From positions 1 through 52,858 of the forward strand of contig CAKSHI010000010.1 in NCBI GenBank assembly GCA_934457115.1: DNA of 52,858 nt. The letters run 5' to 3'. Below are positions 18,390 to 28,159 of the stretch, piece by piece. The notes under the pieces were generated by a model. The model had not been told where the DNA came from, did not search any database, and worked only from the letters and a program-made list of their open reading frames with translations. The DNA comes from an uncultured Eubacteriales bacterium. Its GTDB lineage: Bacteria; Bacillota; Clostridia; Oscillospirales; Acutalibacteraceae. The first letter of the stretch is position 1. The number at the start of each line of letters is the position of its first letter. The position numbers were made by a program, and so were the translations under genes.

Positions 18390-19435
18390 TGAGAAGAATA
18401 TGTAAAAATGTTAAAATAGGAAATCAAATAATAGGCAATGAAAACAGAATATTAGTTCAATCTATGCTTTCAGTACCGTCGAACAATATAGAGGATAACG
18501 TTTCCCAGGCAATAAGGCTTGAAAATGCCGGATGTGATATTATAAGGGTTGCTATTCCTGATATGGAGGCTATTAATCTTATATATAAAATCAAAGAAGC
18601 GGTTTCTATCCCGCTTGTTGCGGATATACACTTTGATTATCGCTTGGCTATAGAGGCTGTAAATGCAGGGATAGATAAAATAAGAATTAATCCGGGGAAT
18701 ATAGGTAGCGAAGATAGAGTTAAACAAGTAGCAAACGCTTGTAAATCTAAAAATATTCCTATAAGAATAGGTGTTAATTCGGGGTCTTTGGAAAAAGAAA
18801 TACTTGCAAAGTATCAACATCCTACGGCTGAAGCACTTTGTGAAAGTGCTTTATACCATGCTTCATTGCTTGAAAAGTTTGACTTTGATGATATTGTTAT
18901 TTCACTTAAATCGTCAAACGTCAGCACTATGGTTAAGGCTTATGAATTGGTAGCACAAAAGACCAATTATCCCCTTCACCTGGGAGTCACTGAAGCGGGC
19001 ACTGAAAAAATGGGTATAATTAAGTCCTCTATAGGGATTGGCTCATTATTGTTAAAGGGTATTGGAGATACTATTAGGGTATCATTAACAGCAGATCCCA
19101 TAAAAGAAGTAGAGGCAGGGTTCAATATTCTTAAATCCTTGGATCTTTATAATGATGGGGTAAAGTTCATTTCTTGCCCTACTTGTGGAAGAACTAAGAT
19201 TAACTTAATAAATATAGCAAATGAGGCACAAGAGCGACTTAAAAGTTTAAATAAAAACATAACTGTTGCCATAATGGGCTGCGCAGTAAACGGGCCGGGA
19301 GAAGCAAAAGAAGCTGATATAGGCATTGCGGGCGGCAATGGAGTTGGAATAATCTTTAAAAAAGGCGAAATTATAAAAAAGGTTGAAGAGTCTAAACTTT
19401 TAGATGAACTTATGATGGAAATTGAAAAAATGTAA
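18389..19435 (+). CDS. ispG: 4-hydroxy-3-methylbut-2-enyl diphosphate synthase
   Basis: 348 residues, the short bacterial form. It is a [4Fe-4S] enzyme of the MEP isoprenoid route. TIM-barrel start with VQSMLSVPSN, ADIHFDYRLA, and RINPGNIG. The cluster ligands are the two Cys of CPTCGRT near 257 and the Cys of MGCAVNGPGEA near 291, followed by a conserved Glu. Overlaps rseP by one base. Confidence 0.96.
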   Translation: MRRICKNVKIGNQIIGNENRILVQSMLSVPSNNIEDNVSQAIRLENAGCDIIRVAIPDMEAINLIYKIKEAVSIPLVADIHFDYRLAIEAVNAGIDKIRINPGNIGSEDRVKQVANACKSKNIPIRIGVNSGSLEKEILAKYQHPTAEALCESALYHASLLEKFDFDDIVISLKSSNVSTMVKAYELVAQKTNYPLHLGVTEAGTEKMGIIKSSIGIGSLLLKGIGDTIRVSLTADPIKEVEAGFNILKSLDLYNDGVKFISCPTCGRTKINLINIANEAQERLKSLNKNITVAIMGCAVNGPGEAKEADIGIAGGNGVGIIFKKGEIIKKVEESKLLDELMMEIEKM

Positions 19436-19437
19436 GG

Positions 19438-22400
19438 ATGGATATTTTGATTAGCTTTTTGGATTTTTTTAAGCCATATATAAATGATTTGAATGTAATT
19501 GATGGCGAAATAGAGTCGATGGTTATTGACTCAAAAAATCGTAAGTTAACTATAGATGTGGCGTTTTCACAGCTTGTGAAGCGCCGTATGCTTTTTGATA
19601 CAGAAAAAAGACTTGCTAACTCGAAACTTAATTTAAATATAGTAAATATTAACCCTAAATTTCCGGATAATAGCTTTGATATATCTTATTACGATGACTT
19701 GATTGAGCTATTAACCCAAAAAGTATCTATGGTAAAACCTATATTTGCAGGTTCATCTGCAAACTATGATAATAATACTTTAACTATATCACTTATGCAT
19801 GGCTCCAAGCATTTATTGGAAAGCAAGAGAATAGATAAGGAATTATCCAAATTAATTTTTAATGAGTTTGGGATTAATGTTGCAGTAAAATTTGATGGAG
19901 TACTTGAGGTCGACTCAAACAGTTCCAATTATATAGATAAAAAATTAAGGTTGGAAGAAAAACAAAGAAGAGAAAATATAGTAGAGAATATAGAAATATA
20001 TGAAAGCAAAATGAAAGTAAGACCTAAGTCAAAAACTAAGGCCGATACTACTATAGAAGTCCGTAAAGGAAAAACGCTATTCCCATCAATAATTAAGGAT
20101 TCAGCTCAAAGTATCTATGGCAGCCTTATAAAGGGCAATGAAATTAGTATAGAACAAGTTATGCCCGATTCCGGGAGTGTTATCGTTTGGGGGGACATAT
20201 TCTCTAAGGATTGCAGAGAAACTCGAGACGGTAAACGAAAAATCTACTCTATTAATATAACTGATTATACAGGCTCTATTACATTAAAAATAATAGAAGA
20301 AAAAGAAAAGTGTAAATCACTCGACACCCTTGATAAGGGAAATACTATCTTAGTTAAGGGCGAGATCAGCTACGATAAATACGATAGAGAAATCGTGCTA
20401 AGGCCAAGAAACATTAATAGTGTCCAAAAGGTCAAGGTAGAAGACAAGTCCCCGGAAAAACGAGTTGAACTCCATTTACATACAAATATGTCCTCTATGG
20501 ATGGAATAAACCCTGCAGGAGAACTTATAAAAAGAGCATATGAGTGGGGACATAAGGCTATAGCTATCACCGACCATGGCGTAGCACAAGCATTTCCTGA
20601 CGCTATGAATCAAGTAAACAGCATAAAAAAAGCAGGAGGAAATATTAAGGTCATATATGGTGTAGAAGCATATTTTGTTGACGATGCCGTTAACGCAGTT
20701 TCAAAAGAGGCAGATTTACCTTTAGAAGGAGAATATGTTTGCTTTGATATTGAAACTACGGGGCTTAGCCCTCTTAAAGAACGCATAACCGAAATAGGTG
20801 CCGTACGTATTGTAGACGGTAAAGTAAAAGATCAGTTCTCTACATTTGTAAACCCTCAAATGAATATACCTGCTAAAATAACGGAACTTACAGGGATAAC
20901 GGATGCAATGGTAAAGGATGCTCCACTTGAGAATGAAGCAGTTAAGAAATTTTTAGAATTTTGTGGTGAAAATACTATCTTGGTAGCTCACAATGCACCA
21001 TTTGATATATCATTTATAAGGGCTGCAGCCAAAAGAAATGATATACCCTTTGATAATGTATTTATTGATACAGTCCCTATGTGCAGAGCACTGTTAAAGG
21101 ATATAAAAAACTGTAAATTGGATACTGTCGTAAAATATTTAAAACTTCCATCGTTTAATCATCATAGAGCTGTAGATGACTCTATAGCTTTAGCCGGGAT
21201 ATTTATTAACCTAATTAATAGATTAAAAGATGAGAGAGCTGTATCTAATATAAAAGAGATTAACTCTAAGCTGGTATCTAACGATATAAAAAAAATACCT
21301 TCTTTTCACCAAGTTATATTGGTAAAGAACAAAGTAGGGCTTAAAAACCTGTATAAACTTATATCTAAGGCTCACCTTGATTATTTTTATAAAAAGCCAA
21401 GGATACCTAAGACAGAACTTATAAAACATCGTGAAGGATTGATAATCGGCAGTGCGTGTGAAGCAGGTCAGCTTTTCAGGGCAATAACCTCAGGAGTTCC
21501 TTTTAATGAACTTTGTAATATTGCTAAATTCTATGATTATTTAGAGATCCAACCTATAGGCAACAATGAATTTATGCTTAGAGAAAATATGGTAGAAAAT
21601 GAGGAACAATTAAGAGACTTCAATCGTACTATTGTCAAATTAGGCGAAAAATTAAATATCCCTGTAGTAGCTACCTGTGACGTTCACTTCATGGATCCTC
21701 ATGAATCGCAGTATAGAAAGATACTTATGGCGGGTCAAGGCTATAGCGATGCCGACAATCAAGCTCCGTTATATTTTAGAACAACTAAGGAAATGCTCGA
21801 AGAGTTCTCCTACTTAGGTGAAGAAAAAGCCTATGAAGTGGTAGTTAAGAATACCAACTTAATTGCTGATATGGTCGAGGAAGTTTCACCTATTCCAGAG
21901 GGAGTTTATCCTCCGTTTATAGAAGGTGCCGAAGAGGATCTTGTAAGGATTACTTGGCAACGTGCTAAAAAAAAGTATGGTGACCCTCTTCCTGATATAG
22001 TGTATAAAAGGTTAGATAGGGAACTTTCTTCAATAACCAAACACGGCTTTTCCGTTTTGTACATGACAGCTCAAAAGCTTGTTGCGGATTCTGAAGCACA
22101 TGGATATTTAGTTGGTTCAAGAGGTTCAGTAGGCTCCTCGTTTGTCGCAACTATATCCGGTATATCCGAGGTTAACCCGTTATGTCCTCATTATATATGT
22201 CCTAAATGCAAAAACAGCGAATTCATAACGGATGGAAGTTATGGTTCCGGATTTGACTTGCCAGATAAAAATTGTCCTGTATGTGGAACTGCTTATTTAA
22301 GAGACGGTCACGACATTCCATTTGAAACATTCCTAGGTTTTGACGGCGACAAAACACCTGATATAGACTTAAACTTTTCCGGAGAATATCAAAGTTCCTC

Positions 22401-23793
22401 ACATAGATATACAGAGACATTGTTTGGAAAAGACAATGTGTTTAAGGCGGGTACGATAGGTACAATAGCAGAAAAGACAGGTATAGGTTTTGTTAAAAAA
22501 TATGAAGAAACAATCTTAGGAAGACCCCTTCATAAGGCTGAAGAGTTAAGGTTAGCTGCAGGATGTACCGGGGTAAAAAGGACTACAGGTCAGCATCCCG
22601 GCGGTATGGTAGTTGTACCAAAGGGTATGGAGGTTTATGATTTTTGCCCGGTTCAAAGGCCGGCTAATGACCAAAATTCCGATAATATTACCACCCACTT
22701 TGACTTCCATTCAATACATGATACCATATGCAAGCTTGATGAACTTGGACATGATGTTCCTACAATATATAAATATCTTGAGGATCTTACCGGTATATCA
22801 GTTATGGACGTCTCTATGAGTGATCCTGATGTTATGTCGCTATTTACATCTACAAAGGCTCTAGGGGTAGAACCCGAGGACATAGACTCTGAAACAGGTA
22901 CGTTCTCTCTACCGGAGGTTGGTACGTCATTTGTACGTCAAATGATGATAGATGCCAAACCAAAAACCTTCTCCGACTTGCTACAAATATCAGGACTATC
23001 ACACGGAACCGATGTTTGGCTTGGAAATGCCCAAGATTTAATAAAAAATAATGTTTGCACTATATCCGAGGTTATAGGAACGAGAGACAGCATAATGACA
23101 TATCTCTTACACAAGAACCTAGAACCTAAAATGGCATTTAAAATTATGGAAATCGTTAGAAAGGGTAAAGCTACTAAACTCCTTACACAAGAACATATAA
23201 ATGCTATGAAGGACCACGGCGTACCGGATTGGTATATTGATTCTTGTATGAAGATTAAGTATATGTTCCCAAAGGCTCATGCAGCGGCATACATGATTTC
23301 CACGCTAAGATTAGGTTGGTATAAGGTTCACAGGCCTATTGAATATTATGCAGCGTATTTTACTGTACGTGGTGAGGACTTTGACGGTGCTTTAGTTATA
23401 AACGGATTATCCGCAGTAAACAAAAAAATGGAAGAAATTAAACTCAAGGGTAAGGAGGCAACAGCAAAGGAAAATGCTTCATATGCTACCTTACAAATAG
23501 TCAAGGAGATGATGGCAAGAGGTATAGAAGTTTTACCAATAGATTTGTATAAATCAAGTTCTTATAGATATCTAATAGAAGACGGTAAAATAAGACTTCC
23601 GTTTTCCGCTATTGCCGGGATAGGAGAGGCCGCAGCTAAAAACTTAGAAGAAGCTAAAAATGATGGACCATATATATCTATCGATGATCTTCAAGTTAGA
23701 TCTAAGGTTTCAAAATCAGTTATAGAGAATCTAGAGGCTATAGGTGCACTAAAAGATTTGCCAAAAAGCAGCCAAATAAGTCTTTTTGGATAA
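19438..23793 (+). CDS. polC: DNA polymerase III alpha subunit, PolC type
   Basis: 1451 residues, normal for Gram-positive PolC. Order of parts: N-terminal domain (1-230), OB fold (about 235-330), PHP domain split by a DnaQ-like 3'-5' exonuclease (FDIETTGL near 435, DSIALAGI near 585), then the catalytic core with GSRGSVGSS near 900, the four-Cys zinc finger CPKC/CPVC near 920-955, and the catalytic PDIDLNFSG near 974. It is the replicative polymerase of low-GC Gram-positives. ATG 19438 sits within the AAGGATG signal; a TTG at 19447 is a possible alternative start. Confidence 0.97.
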   Translation: MDILISFLDFFKPYINDLNVIDGEIESMVIDSKNRKLTIDVAFSQLVKRRMLFDTEKRLANSKLNLNIVNINPKFPDNSFDISYYDDLIELLTQKVSMVKPIFAGSSANYDNNTLTISLMHGSKHLLESKRIDKELSKLIFNEFGINVAVKFDGVLEVDSNSSNYIDKKLRLEEKQRRENIVENIEIYESKMKVRPKSKTKADTTIEVRKGKTLFPSIIKDSAQSIYGSLIKGNEISIEQVMPDSGSVIVWGDIFSKDCRETRDGKRKIYSINITDYTGSITLKIIEEKEKCKSLDTLDKGNTILVKGEISYDKYDREIVLRPRNINSVQKVKVEDKSPEKRVELHLHTNMSSMDGINPAGELIKRAYEWGHKAIAITDHGVAQAFPDAMNQVNSIKKAGGNIKVIYGVEAYFVDDAVNAVSKEADLPLEGEYVCFDIETTGLSPLKERITEIGAVRIVDGKVKDQFSTFVNPQMNIPAKITELTGITDAMVKDAPLENEAVKKFLEFCGENTILVAHNAPFDISFIRAAAKRNDIPFDNVFIDTVPMCRALLKDIKNCKLDTVVKYLKLPSFNHHRAVDDSIALAGIFINLINRLKDERAVSNIKEINSKLVSNDIKKIPSFHQVILVKNKVGLKNLYKLISKAHLDYFYKKPRIPKTELIKHREGLIIGSACEAGQLFRAITSGVPFNELCNIAKFYDYLEIQPIGNNEFMLRENMVENEEQLRDFNRTIVKLGEKLNIPVVATCDVHFMDPHESQYRKILMAGQGYSDADNQAPLYFRTTKEMLEEFSYLGEEKAYEVVVKNTNLIADMVEEVSPIPEGVYPPFIEGAEEDLVRITWQRAKKKYGDPLPDIVYKRLDRELSSITKHGFSVLYMTAQKLVADSEAHGYLVGSRGSVGSSFVATISGISEVNPLCPHYICPKCKNSEFITDGSYGSGFDLPDKNCPVCGTAYLRDGHDIPFETFLGFDGDKTPDIDLNFSGEYQSSSHRYTETLFGKDNVFKAGTIGTIAEKTGIGFVKKYEETILGRPLHKAEELRLAAGCTGVKRTTGQHPGGMVVVPKGMEVYDFCPVQRPANDQNSDNITTHFDFHSIHDTICKLDELGHDVPTIYKYLEDLTGISVMDVSMSDPDVMSLFTSTKALGVEPEDIDSETGTFSLPEVGTSFVRQMMIDAKPKTFSDLLQISGLSHGTDVWLGNAQDLIKNNVCTISEVIGTRDSIMTYLLHKNLEPKMAFKIMEIVRKGKATKLLTQEHINAMKDHGVPDWYIDSCMKIKYMFPKAHAAAYMISTLRLGWYKVHRPIEYYAAYFTVRGEDFDGALVINGLSAVNKKMEEIKLKGKEATAKENASYATLQIVKEMMARGIEVLPIDLYKSSSYRYLIEDGKIRLPFSAIAGIGEAAAKNLEEAKNDGPYISIDDLQVRSKVSKSVIENLEAIGALKDLPKSSQISLFG

Positions 23794-23811
23794 ACTATGC
23801 AGAGGGAATAG

Positions 23812-24960
23812 GTGATTGTAATATTGAAAAACGATAAAAATATTAAAATAGGGATTATTTTAATAAGTTATGCGATGATCTTATATTTTGCTCTATCAAA
23901 TTTAGGATGGATATACGAAGTACTTGGGAATATTGGTATTATTGTTGCTCCATTTTTATACGGTTTTGTCATTGCATATCTTTTAAATTCACCATTCGAG
24001 TTTTTTAGAAAAAAGGTTTTTATAAATTTAGATAAGACCAAGTTTAAGAATTTAAAAAATATGCTGTCATTAGTTATGACTTATATAGTGGCATTTGGGG
24101 TAATCTCTATACTTATGGTCGTTATCGTACCTCAATTAATATCGAGTGTTAATCAATTAATTAATAATTTTTCCGAATATCTTAACTCACTTGAAATATT
24201 AATTTTAGAAACAAGTTATAAATTTAAAGTAAATCCTGAGATAATAAACCATTTTAGAAAGACTATATTAGATTCCTTAAATAACTTTGATGAATTTGTG
24301 AATGTTGTATTTCCTCACATATTTAACTTTACCAAATCATTTACTTCCGGTTTATATAACTGGATAATAGGAATTATTGTTTCTATATATTACTTGGCAA
24401 GCAAAGAAAAACTTTTAGATCAACTAAATAAGTTATGTTATTCTGTTATTCCGGACAAATTTTTAAGTAAATTTTTAGAAATAAGTCACCTCACTAATTC
24501 TAAGTTTGGACAGTTTATAGTTGGCAAATTGCTTGACTCGCTTGTAATAGGTATATTGTGCTTTTTAGGAATGTCAATTTTCAATATACCTTATGCAGTT
24601 TTAATAAGCGTCATAGTAGGATGTACAAATGTAATACCATTCTTCGGTCCATTTATTGGAGCAATCCCAAGTGCGTTTATATTATTGATAGTAGATCCTA
24701 TAAAAGCATTCTGGTTTATTATCTTTATATTTGTTTTGCAACAGCTTGACGGCAATGTTATAGGTCCCAAAATTATTGGTGGCTCAATTGGAATATCCGG
24801 TATATGGATAATGTTCAGTGTTATAATAGGTGGGGGACTGTTTGGTGTTGTTGGAATGATAGTTGGTGTACCTATCTTTGCTGTGATTTATAGTTTAGTA
24901 TCCGATTTTGTTAATAAAAGATTAGAAAACTCAAAATATAACAAAGCTACGCAATCTTAA
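23812..24960 (+). CDS. AI-2E family transporter (PF01594-like membrane protein)
   Basis: 382 residues, GTG start behind AGAGGG (TTG 23824 is an alternative). About eight transmembrane segments, with the family pattern FGQFIVGKLLDSLVIGILCF and the loop QQLDGNVIGPKIIGGSIG near residues 305-325. Family members export or exchange small molecules or ions (autoinducer-2, Na+/H+); the substrate cannot be told. It follows polC by 18 bases and ends the operon at a strong terminator. Confidence 0.85.
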   Translation: MIVILKNDKNIKIGIILISYAMILYFALSNLGWIYEVLGNIGIIVAPFLYGFVIAYLLNSPFEFFRKKVFINLDKTKFKNLKNMLSLVMTYIVAFGVISILMVVIVPQLISSVNQLINNFSEYLNSLEILILETSYKFKVNPEIINHFRKTILDSLNNFDEFVNVVFPHIFNFTKSFTSGLYNWIIGIIVSIYYLASKEKLLDQLNKLCYSVIPDKFLSKFLEISHLTNSKFGQFIVGKLLDSLVIGILCFLGMSIFNIPYAVLISVIVGCTNVIPFFGPFIGAIPSAFILLIVDPIKAFWFIIFIFVLQQLDGNVIGPKIIGGSIGISGIWIMFSVIIGGGLFGVVGMIVGVPIFAVIYSLVSDFVNKRLENSKYNKATQS

Positions 24961-24976
24961 TATTTAAGAATTATTA

Positions 24977-25008
24977 TAAGAGCTCCAATAAAGGAGCTCT
25001 TAATTTTT
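24977..25008 (+). terminator. Terminator of the pyrH-polC-permease unit
   Basis: Perfect 10-bp stem TAAGAGCTCC/GGAGCTCTTA with a six-base loop, followed by ATTTTT. It lies 16 bases after the permease stop. Confidence 0.85.
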
Positions 25009-25023
25009 AAAAGGGGGAATTTT

Positions 25024-25779
25024 ATGAATAATATTATTAAAATACCGAATTTACCTCAAGGACAAGTTAATTGCCTATTAATGTCTGGGGAATATGAGGA
25101 GGTTTGCAAAAAAGTTGAAGATTTAAATATAAAAGTTATCAAGACTAAACGTCACAAAAATTTGCCGCTAAGTGAAGCTTATCATGCAGATTTGCAATGC
25201 CAACATCTAGGTTACAATAAAATAATGTTAGATAAGGGTAACACTTACTTGGAAAAAATATTATCATTAGAGGGTTTTGAAATAACATATACAAATAAAA
25301 ACCTTAATAACTATTATCCTAATAATGTACTGTTAAATTCAGCTGTATTGAAAGATTGCGTTATACTAAATCAAAAAACTCTCGACCAAAATTTAATAGA
25401 TTGCTATAAAGAAAAGAACCCAAATCTTATAAACGTCAATCAAGGTTATGCAAAATGCTCCACGGCTATTATTAATAGTAATTCTATAATCACATCGGAT
25501 CCGTCTATTTATAAAAATGCAAAAGAATATAATATAGAGGTACTTAAAATAGTTCCGGGACACATAGACTTACCGGGATATGATTATGGGTTCATAGGTG
25601 GAGCCTGCAGCCTTATAGATAAAAACAAAATTTTATTTATAGGTGACATTAACACTCATCCTGACGCTAAGGCTATTTGTGATTTTATAAGTTATAGAAA
25701 TATAGAAATAGTTAATCTTATTCCTAATAAGAGATTATTGGATATTGGTGGTATGATACCATTAAAACAATGTACTTGA
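25024..25779 (+). CDS. DUF6873-like protein (GME-fold family)
   Basis: 251 residues, ATG behind AAGGGGG. Conserved-looking signatures are NVNQGYAKCSTAII near 138, IITSDPSIYK near 155, VPGHIDLPGYDYGFIGGA near 178-195, LFIGDINTHPDA near 207 and LLDIGGMIPL at the end. These resemble, from memory, clostridial proteins of the DUF6873 family with the guanidino-modifying-enzyme fold. Catalytic activity is unknown. It stands alone between a terminator and the recombinase promoter, which overlaps its stop codon. Confidence 0.6.
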   Translation: MNNIIKIPNLPQGQVNCLLMSGEYEEVCKKVEDLNIKVIKTKRHKNLPLSEAYHADLQCQHLGYNKIMLDKGNTYLEKILSLEGFEITYTNKNLNNYYPNNVLLNSAVLKDCVILNQKTLDQNLIDCYKEKNPNLINVNQGYAKCSTAIINSNSIITSDPSIYKNAKEYNIEVLKIVPGHIDLPGYDYGFIGGACSLIDKNKILFIGDINTHPDAKAICDFISYRNIEIVNLIPNKRLLDIGGMIPLKQCT

Positions 25780-25804
25780 CTTATTTTAGGAATTGTTATA
25801 TACT
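25776..25804 (+). promoter_or_regulatory. Promoter of the tyrosine recombinase gene
   Basis: TTGACT (25776-25781), 17-base spacer, TATACT (25799-25804). The -35 box overlaps the stop codon of the previous gene. The -10 box lies within the left arm of a large palindrome, so a bound protein could block RNA polymerase. Confidence 0.65.
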
Positions 25805-25843
25805 GAATTATACAAAATATGTATTTTGTATAATTCAGTATAT
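25798..25843. repeat. 22-bp-arm palindrome between DUF6873 gene and recombinase
   Basis: Perfect inverted repeat, arms 25798-25819 and 25822-25843, separated by TG. The arms are AT-rich and include ACTGAATTATACAAAATA and its complement. It covers the -10 box and transcription start region. As RNA it would form a long AU-rich hairpin; as DNA it resembles an operator or a symmetric recombinase-binding site. No T-run follows in the sense direction, so it is not a typical terminator. Confidence 0.8.
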
Positions 25844-25872
25844 CAAAATACCCACCAGGAGGATTTTATTTA

Positions 25873-26853
25873 ATGATAGATACTTCTTATGACGCTCCAC
25901 AAGTAATTAGAGAATATTTAGGCTATATAAAAACTATAAAAGGAAAATCCAAATTAACTGCAGCAGAATATTATACTGACCTTAGAACATTTTTTAGATA
26001 TATAAAACTCAAGCGTAACTTAGTAGACACAAATATAGAGTTCGAAGATATAAAAATAAATGATGTAGACATCGACCTTATCAAAACTATAACATTGATG
26101 GACATATTTGAATATATGAATTATCTAGTTGATGAACGACAAAATTCAGCATCTACCAGAGCTAGAAAGTCTTCAAGCTTAAGATCGTTTTTTAAATATT
26201 TAACCAATAAGACAGGTCAATTAAGTTATAACCCCTTGCAGGAACTTGAGTTGCCAAAGATTAAATCTTCTCTACCCAAATTTTTGACTTTAGAACAAAG
26301 TATCGATTTACTTAAAAGTGTTAATGGACCCTATAAAGAACGTGACTACTGTATATTAGTGTTATTTCTAAATTGTGGTATGCGTCTTTCTGAACTCGTT
26401 GGAATAAATCTAAAGGATATTAGTTCAAACAATACTATAAAAATTACGGGTAAAGGCAATAAAGAACGAATAATATATTTAAATGAGGCTTGCATAAATG
26501 CGATAAATTCGTATATGAGGGTGCGACCTACAGAAAAATTAGCAGGAAAAGACAGAGATGCCCTATTTATAAGCAGAAATCATAAAAGAATCAGTCCCAA
26601 AACTGTACAATATATAGTAAAAAAGTACTTAGCTCGTATAGATTTAGATAAACAAGGATATTCAACCCACAAATTAAGACACACGGCAGCGACATTAATG
26701 TATCAATACGGTGAAGTAGATATAAGAATATTAAAAGATATTTTAGGCCATGAAAATTTGGGTACCACCCAAATATATACACATGTTTCTGATAAACAAA
26801 TGAAAGAGGCCGCTAAATCAAATCCTCTATCAAACATAAATATAAACCAGTGA
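25873..26853 (+). CDS. xerC: Xer-type tyrosine recombinase, catalytically complete
   Basis: 326 residues, ATG behind AGGAGG. The N-terminal core-binding domain (about 10-125) has the usual YYTDLRTFFRYIK pattern. The catalytic domain has GMRLSELVG (first Arg), TGKGNKER (Lys), HKLRHTAATL (His-x-x-Arg), LGHENLGTTQIYTHV (His and nucleophile Tyr). Length and spacing agree with XerC/XerD/CodV-like enzymes that resolve chromosome dimers, but a dedicated integrase or phase-variation recombinase is possible. It ends the core region; a two-way terminator follows. Confidence 0.88.
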   Translation: MIDTSYDAPQVIREYLGYIKTIKGKSKLTAAEYYTDLRTFFRYIKLKRNLVDTNIEFEDIKINDVDIDLIKTITLMDIFEYMNYLVDERQNSASTRARKSSSLRSFFKYLTNKTGQLSYNPLQELELPKIKSSLPKFLTLEQSIDLLKSVNGPYKERDYCILVLFLNCGMRLSELVGINLKDISSNNTIKITGKGNKERIIYLNEACINAINSYMRVRPTEKLAGKDRDALFISRNHKRISPKTVQYIVKKYLARIDLDKQGYSTHKLRHTAATLMYQYGEVDIRILKDILGHENLGTTQIYTHVSDKQMKEAAKSNPLSNININQ

Positions 26854-26930
26854 TAAAAAGAATGGCCTTCCCCCTATCTTAAAAACAAAGTCGAATATAA
26901 ATGAATATCTAAATACTATTAATGATAAAT

Positions 26931-26963
26931 AAAAAGGAGAGCCTCATAGGGCTCCCTTTTTTT
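26931..26963. terminator. Bidirectional terminator between convergent units
   Basis: AAAAAGG(A)GAGCC / GGCTC-CCTTTTT hairpin with one bulged A and loop TCATAG, A-run on one side and T-run on the other. It separates the plus-strand recombinase from the end of the minus-strand polysaccharide cluster. Confidence 0.8.
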
Positions 26964-26991
26964 TATTACTATAATTAAGTTTCCGATTTTC

Positions 26992-28068
26992 TTAAAAGGA
27001 GCCTTTCATATCAATTGATGCAAAATCATTTAATGGTAACTTGACCGGCAACCCTGTCTTTTTGGATTTATACATTGCTAATATAAGTTCTACTGCCTTT
27101 TTACCTTCTTCACCGTTAACCAACGGTTCAGTACCATTTTTTATTGCACTAATTACATCTTCATATAGTCTTGAGTGTCCAAATCCATAAACATTTTTGG
27201 GTACCTCTTTACAATTTTCCTTTATATATTTATCTTCTTCGCAATTATCTGCAAAATCCCACTCCTCAATTAAGTTGACTGATTTTCCTCCAGCCTTAAC
27301 TGTACCTTTTCCTCCAAATATATACAAGGTTTCCTCCAAATTTTTAGGATATACATTTACTGTTCCCTCAAATAAACCATAGCTGCCATTTTTAGCTTTT
27401 ATAAGTGCTAAGCCTAAATCTTCCGCCTCTATATATTCATGTTGTTTATTATCAGTATAGGAAAACACCTCGTCAATATCGCCTAACATCCATTGCATCA
27501 AATCTGCATTATGTATGCATTGATTCATTAGACATCCACCATCAGATTCCCACTTCCCGCGCCATTTTGCCTGATCATAATATTCCTTACCTCTATTCCA
27601 CCTAACGTGAGCCGCTATATGAGATATTTGTCCGAATCTATTATTTTCAATTGCTTTTCTAATTGCCAAAATAGATTTGTTAAACCTATTTTGGTGACAA
27701 GCACATAAAACCTTATGATGTTTCCTGGCAGTTTCTATAAGTAAGTCTGCATCACTGATACTCATAGCCATTGGCTTTTCTATTATTACATTACAATCAT
27801 GTTCTAAGCAAAAAAGGCCTATTTCTGCATGAATCCCAGAATCTGTTGCTATTGCCACAAGGTCAGGCCTTTCCTTTATTATCATTTCCCTGTAATCTGT
27901 GTATTTGTTTATAGCCTTACTATATCCGCACTTATCTAAAGCAATATCAATATTTTCGGGTATAATATCACAGGCCGCTACGAAATCCAGATCTTTGTTA
28001 TTGTTTATAACAGAAGCAATATGATTAACAGAGATCCTGCCGGTACCAATTATAGAATATTTTATCAT
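26992..28068 (-). CDS. Gfo/Idh/MocA oxidoreductase, likely UDP-sugar 3-dehydrogenase (WbpB/WlbA-like)
   Basis: 358 residues. NAD(P)-binding start MIKYSIIGTGRIS, the family EKPMA motif near 97, CHQNRFN near 125, and DGGCLMNQCIHNADLMQW near 178-195. With the UDP-sugar 6-dehydrogenase just upstream and the aminotransferase in the same cluster, the likely reaction is oxidation of the 3-hydroxyl of UDP-N-acetyl-glucosaminuronic acid, as WbpB and WlbA do. Start is behind GAGGTGAAG. It is the last gene of the cluster. The exact substrate is inferred from context. Confidence 0.8.
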   Translation of the reverse strand: MIKYSIIGTGRISVNHIASVINNNKDLDFVAACDIIPENIDIALDKCGYSKAINKYTDYREMIIKERPDLVAIATDSGIHAEIGLFCLEHDCNVIIEKPMAMSISDADLLIETARKHHKVLCACHQNRFNKSILAIRKAIENNRFGQISHIAAHVRWNRGKEYYDQAKWRGKWESDGGCLMNQCIHNADLMQWMLGDIDEVFSYTDNKQHEYIEAEDLGLALIKAKNGSYGLFEGTVNVYPKNLEETLYIFGGKGTVKAGGKSVNLIEEWDFADNCEEDKYIKENCKEVPKNVYGFGHSRLYEDVISAIKNGTEPLVNGEEGKKAVELILAMYKSKKTGLPVKLPLNDFASIDMKGSF

Positions 28069-28159
28069 GTATACTTCACCTCATTAACAAAAATTGCAAT
28101 ATACCTTGGTGATTAATTATTTTCACTAATATATAATCTACAATTTTAGTGTTTATATT

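Noticed and set aside
25798..25843. LexA-type SOS box or plain terminator
   Set aside because: The palindrome lacks the GAAC-N4-GTTC core of Gram-positive LexA sites and has no T-run after the hairpin.
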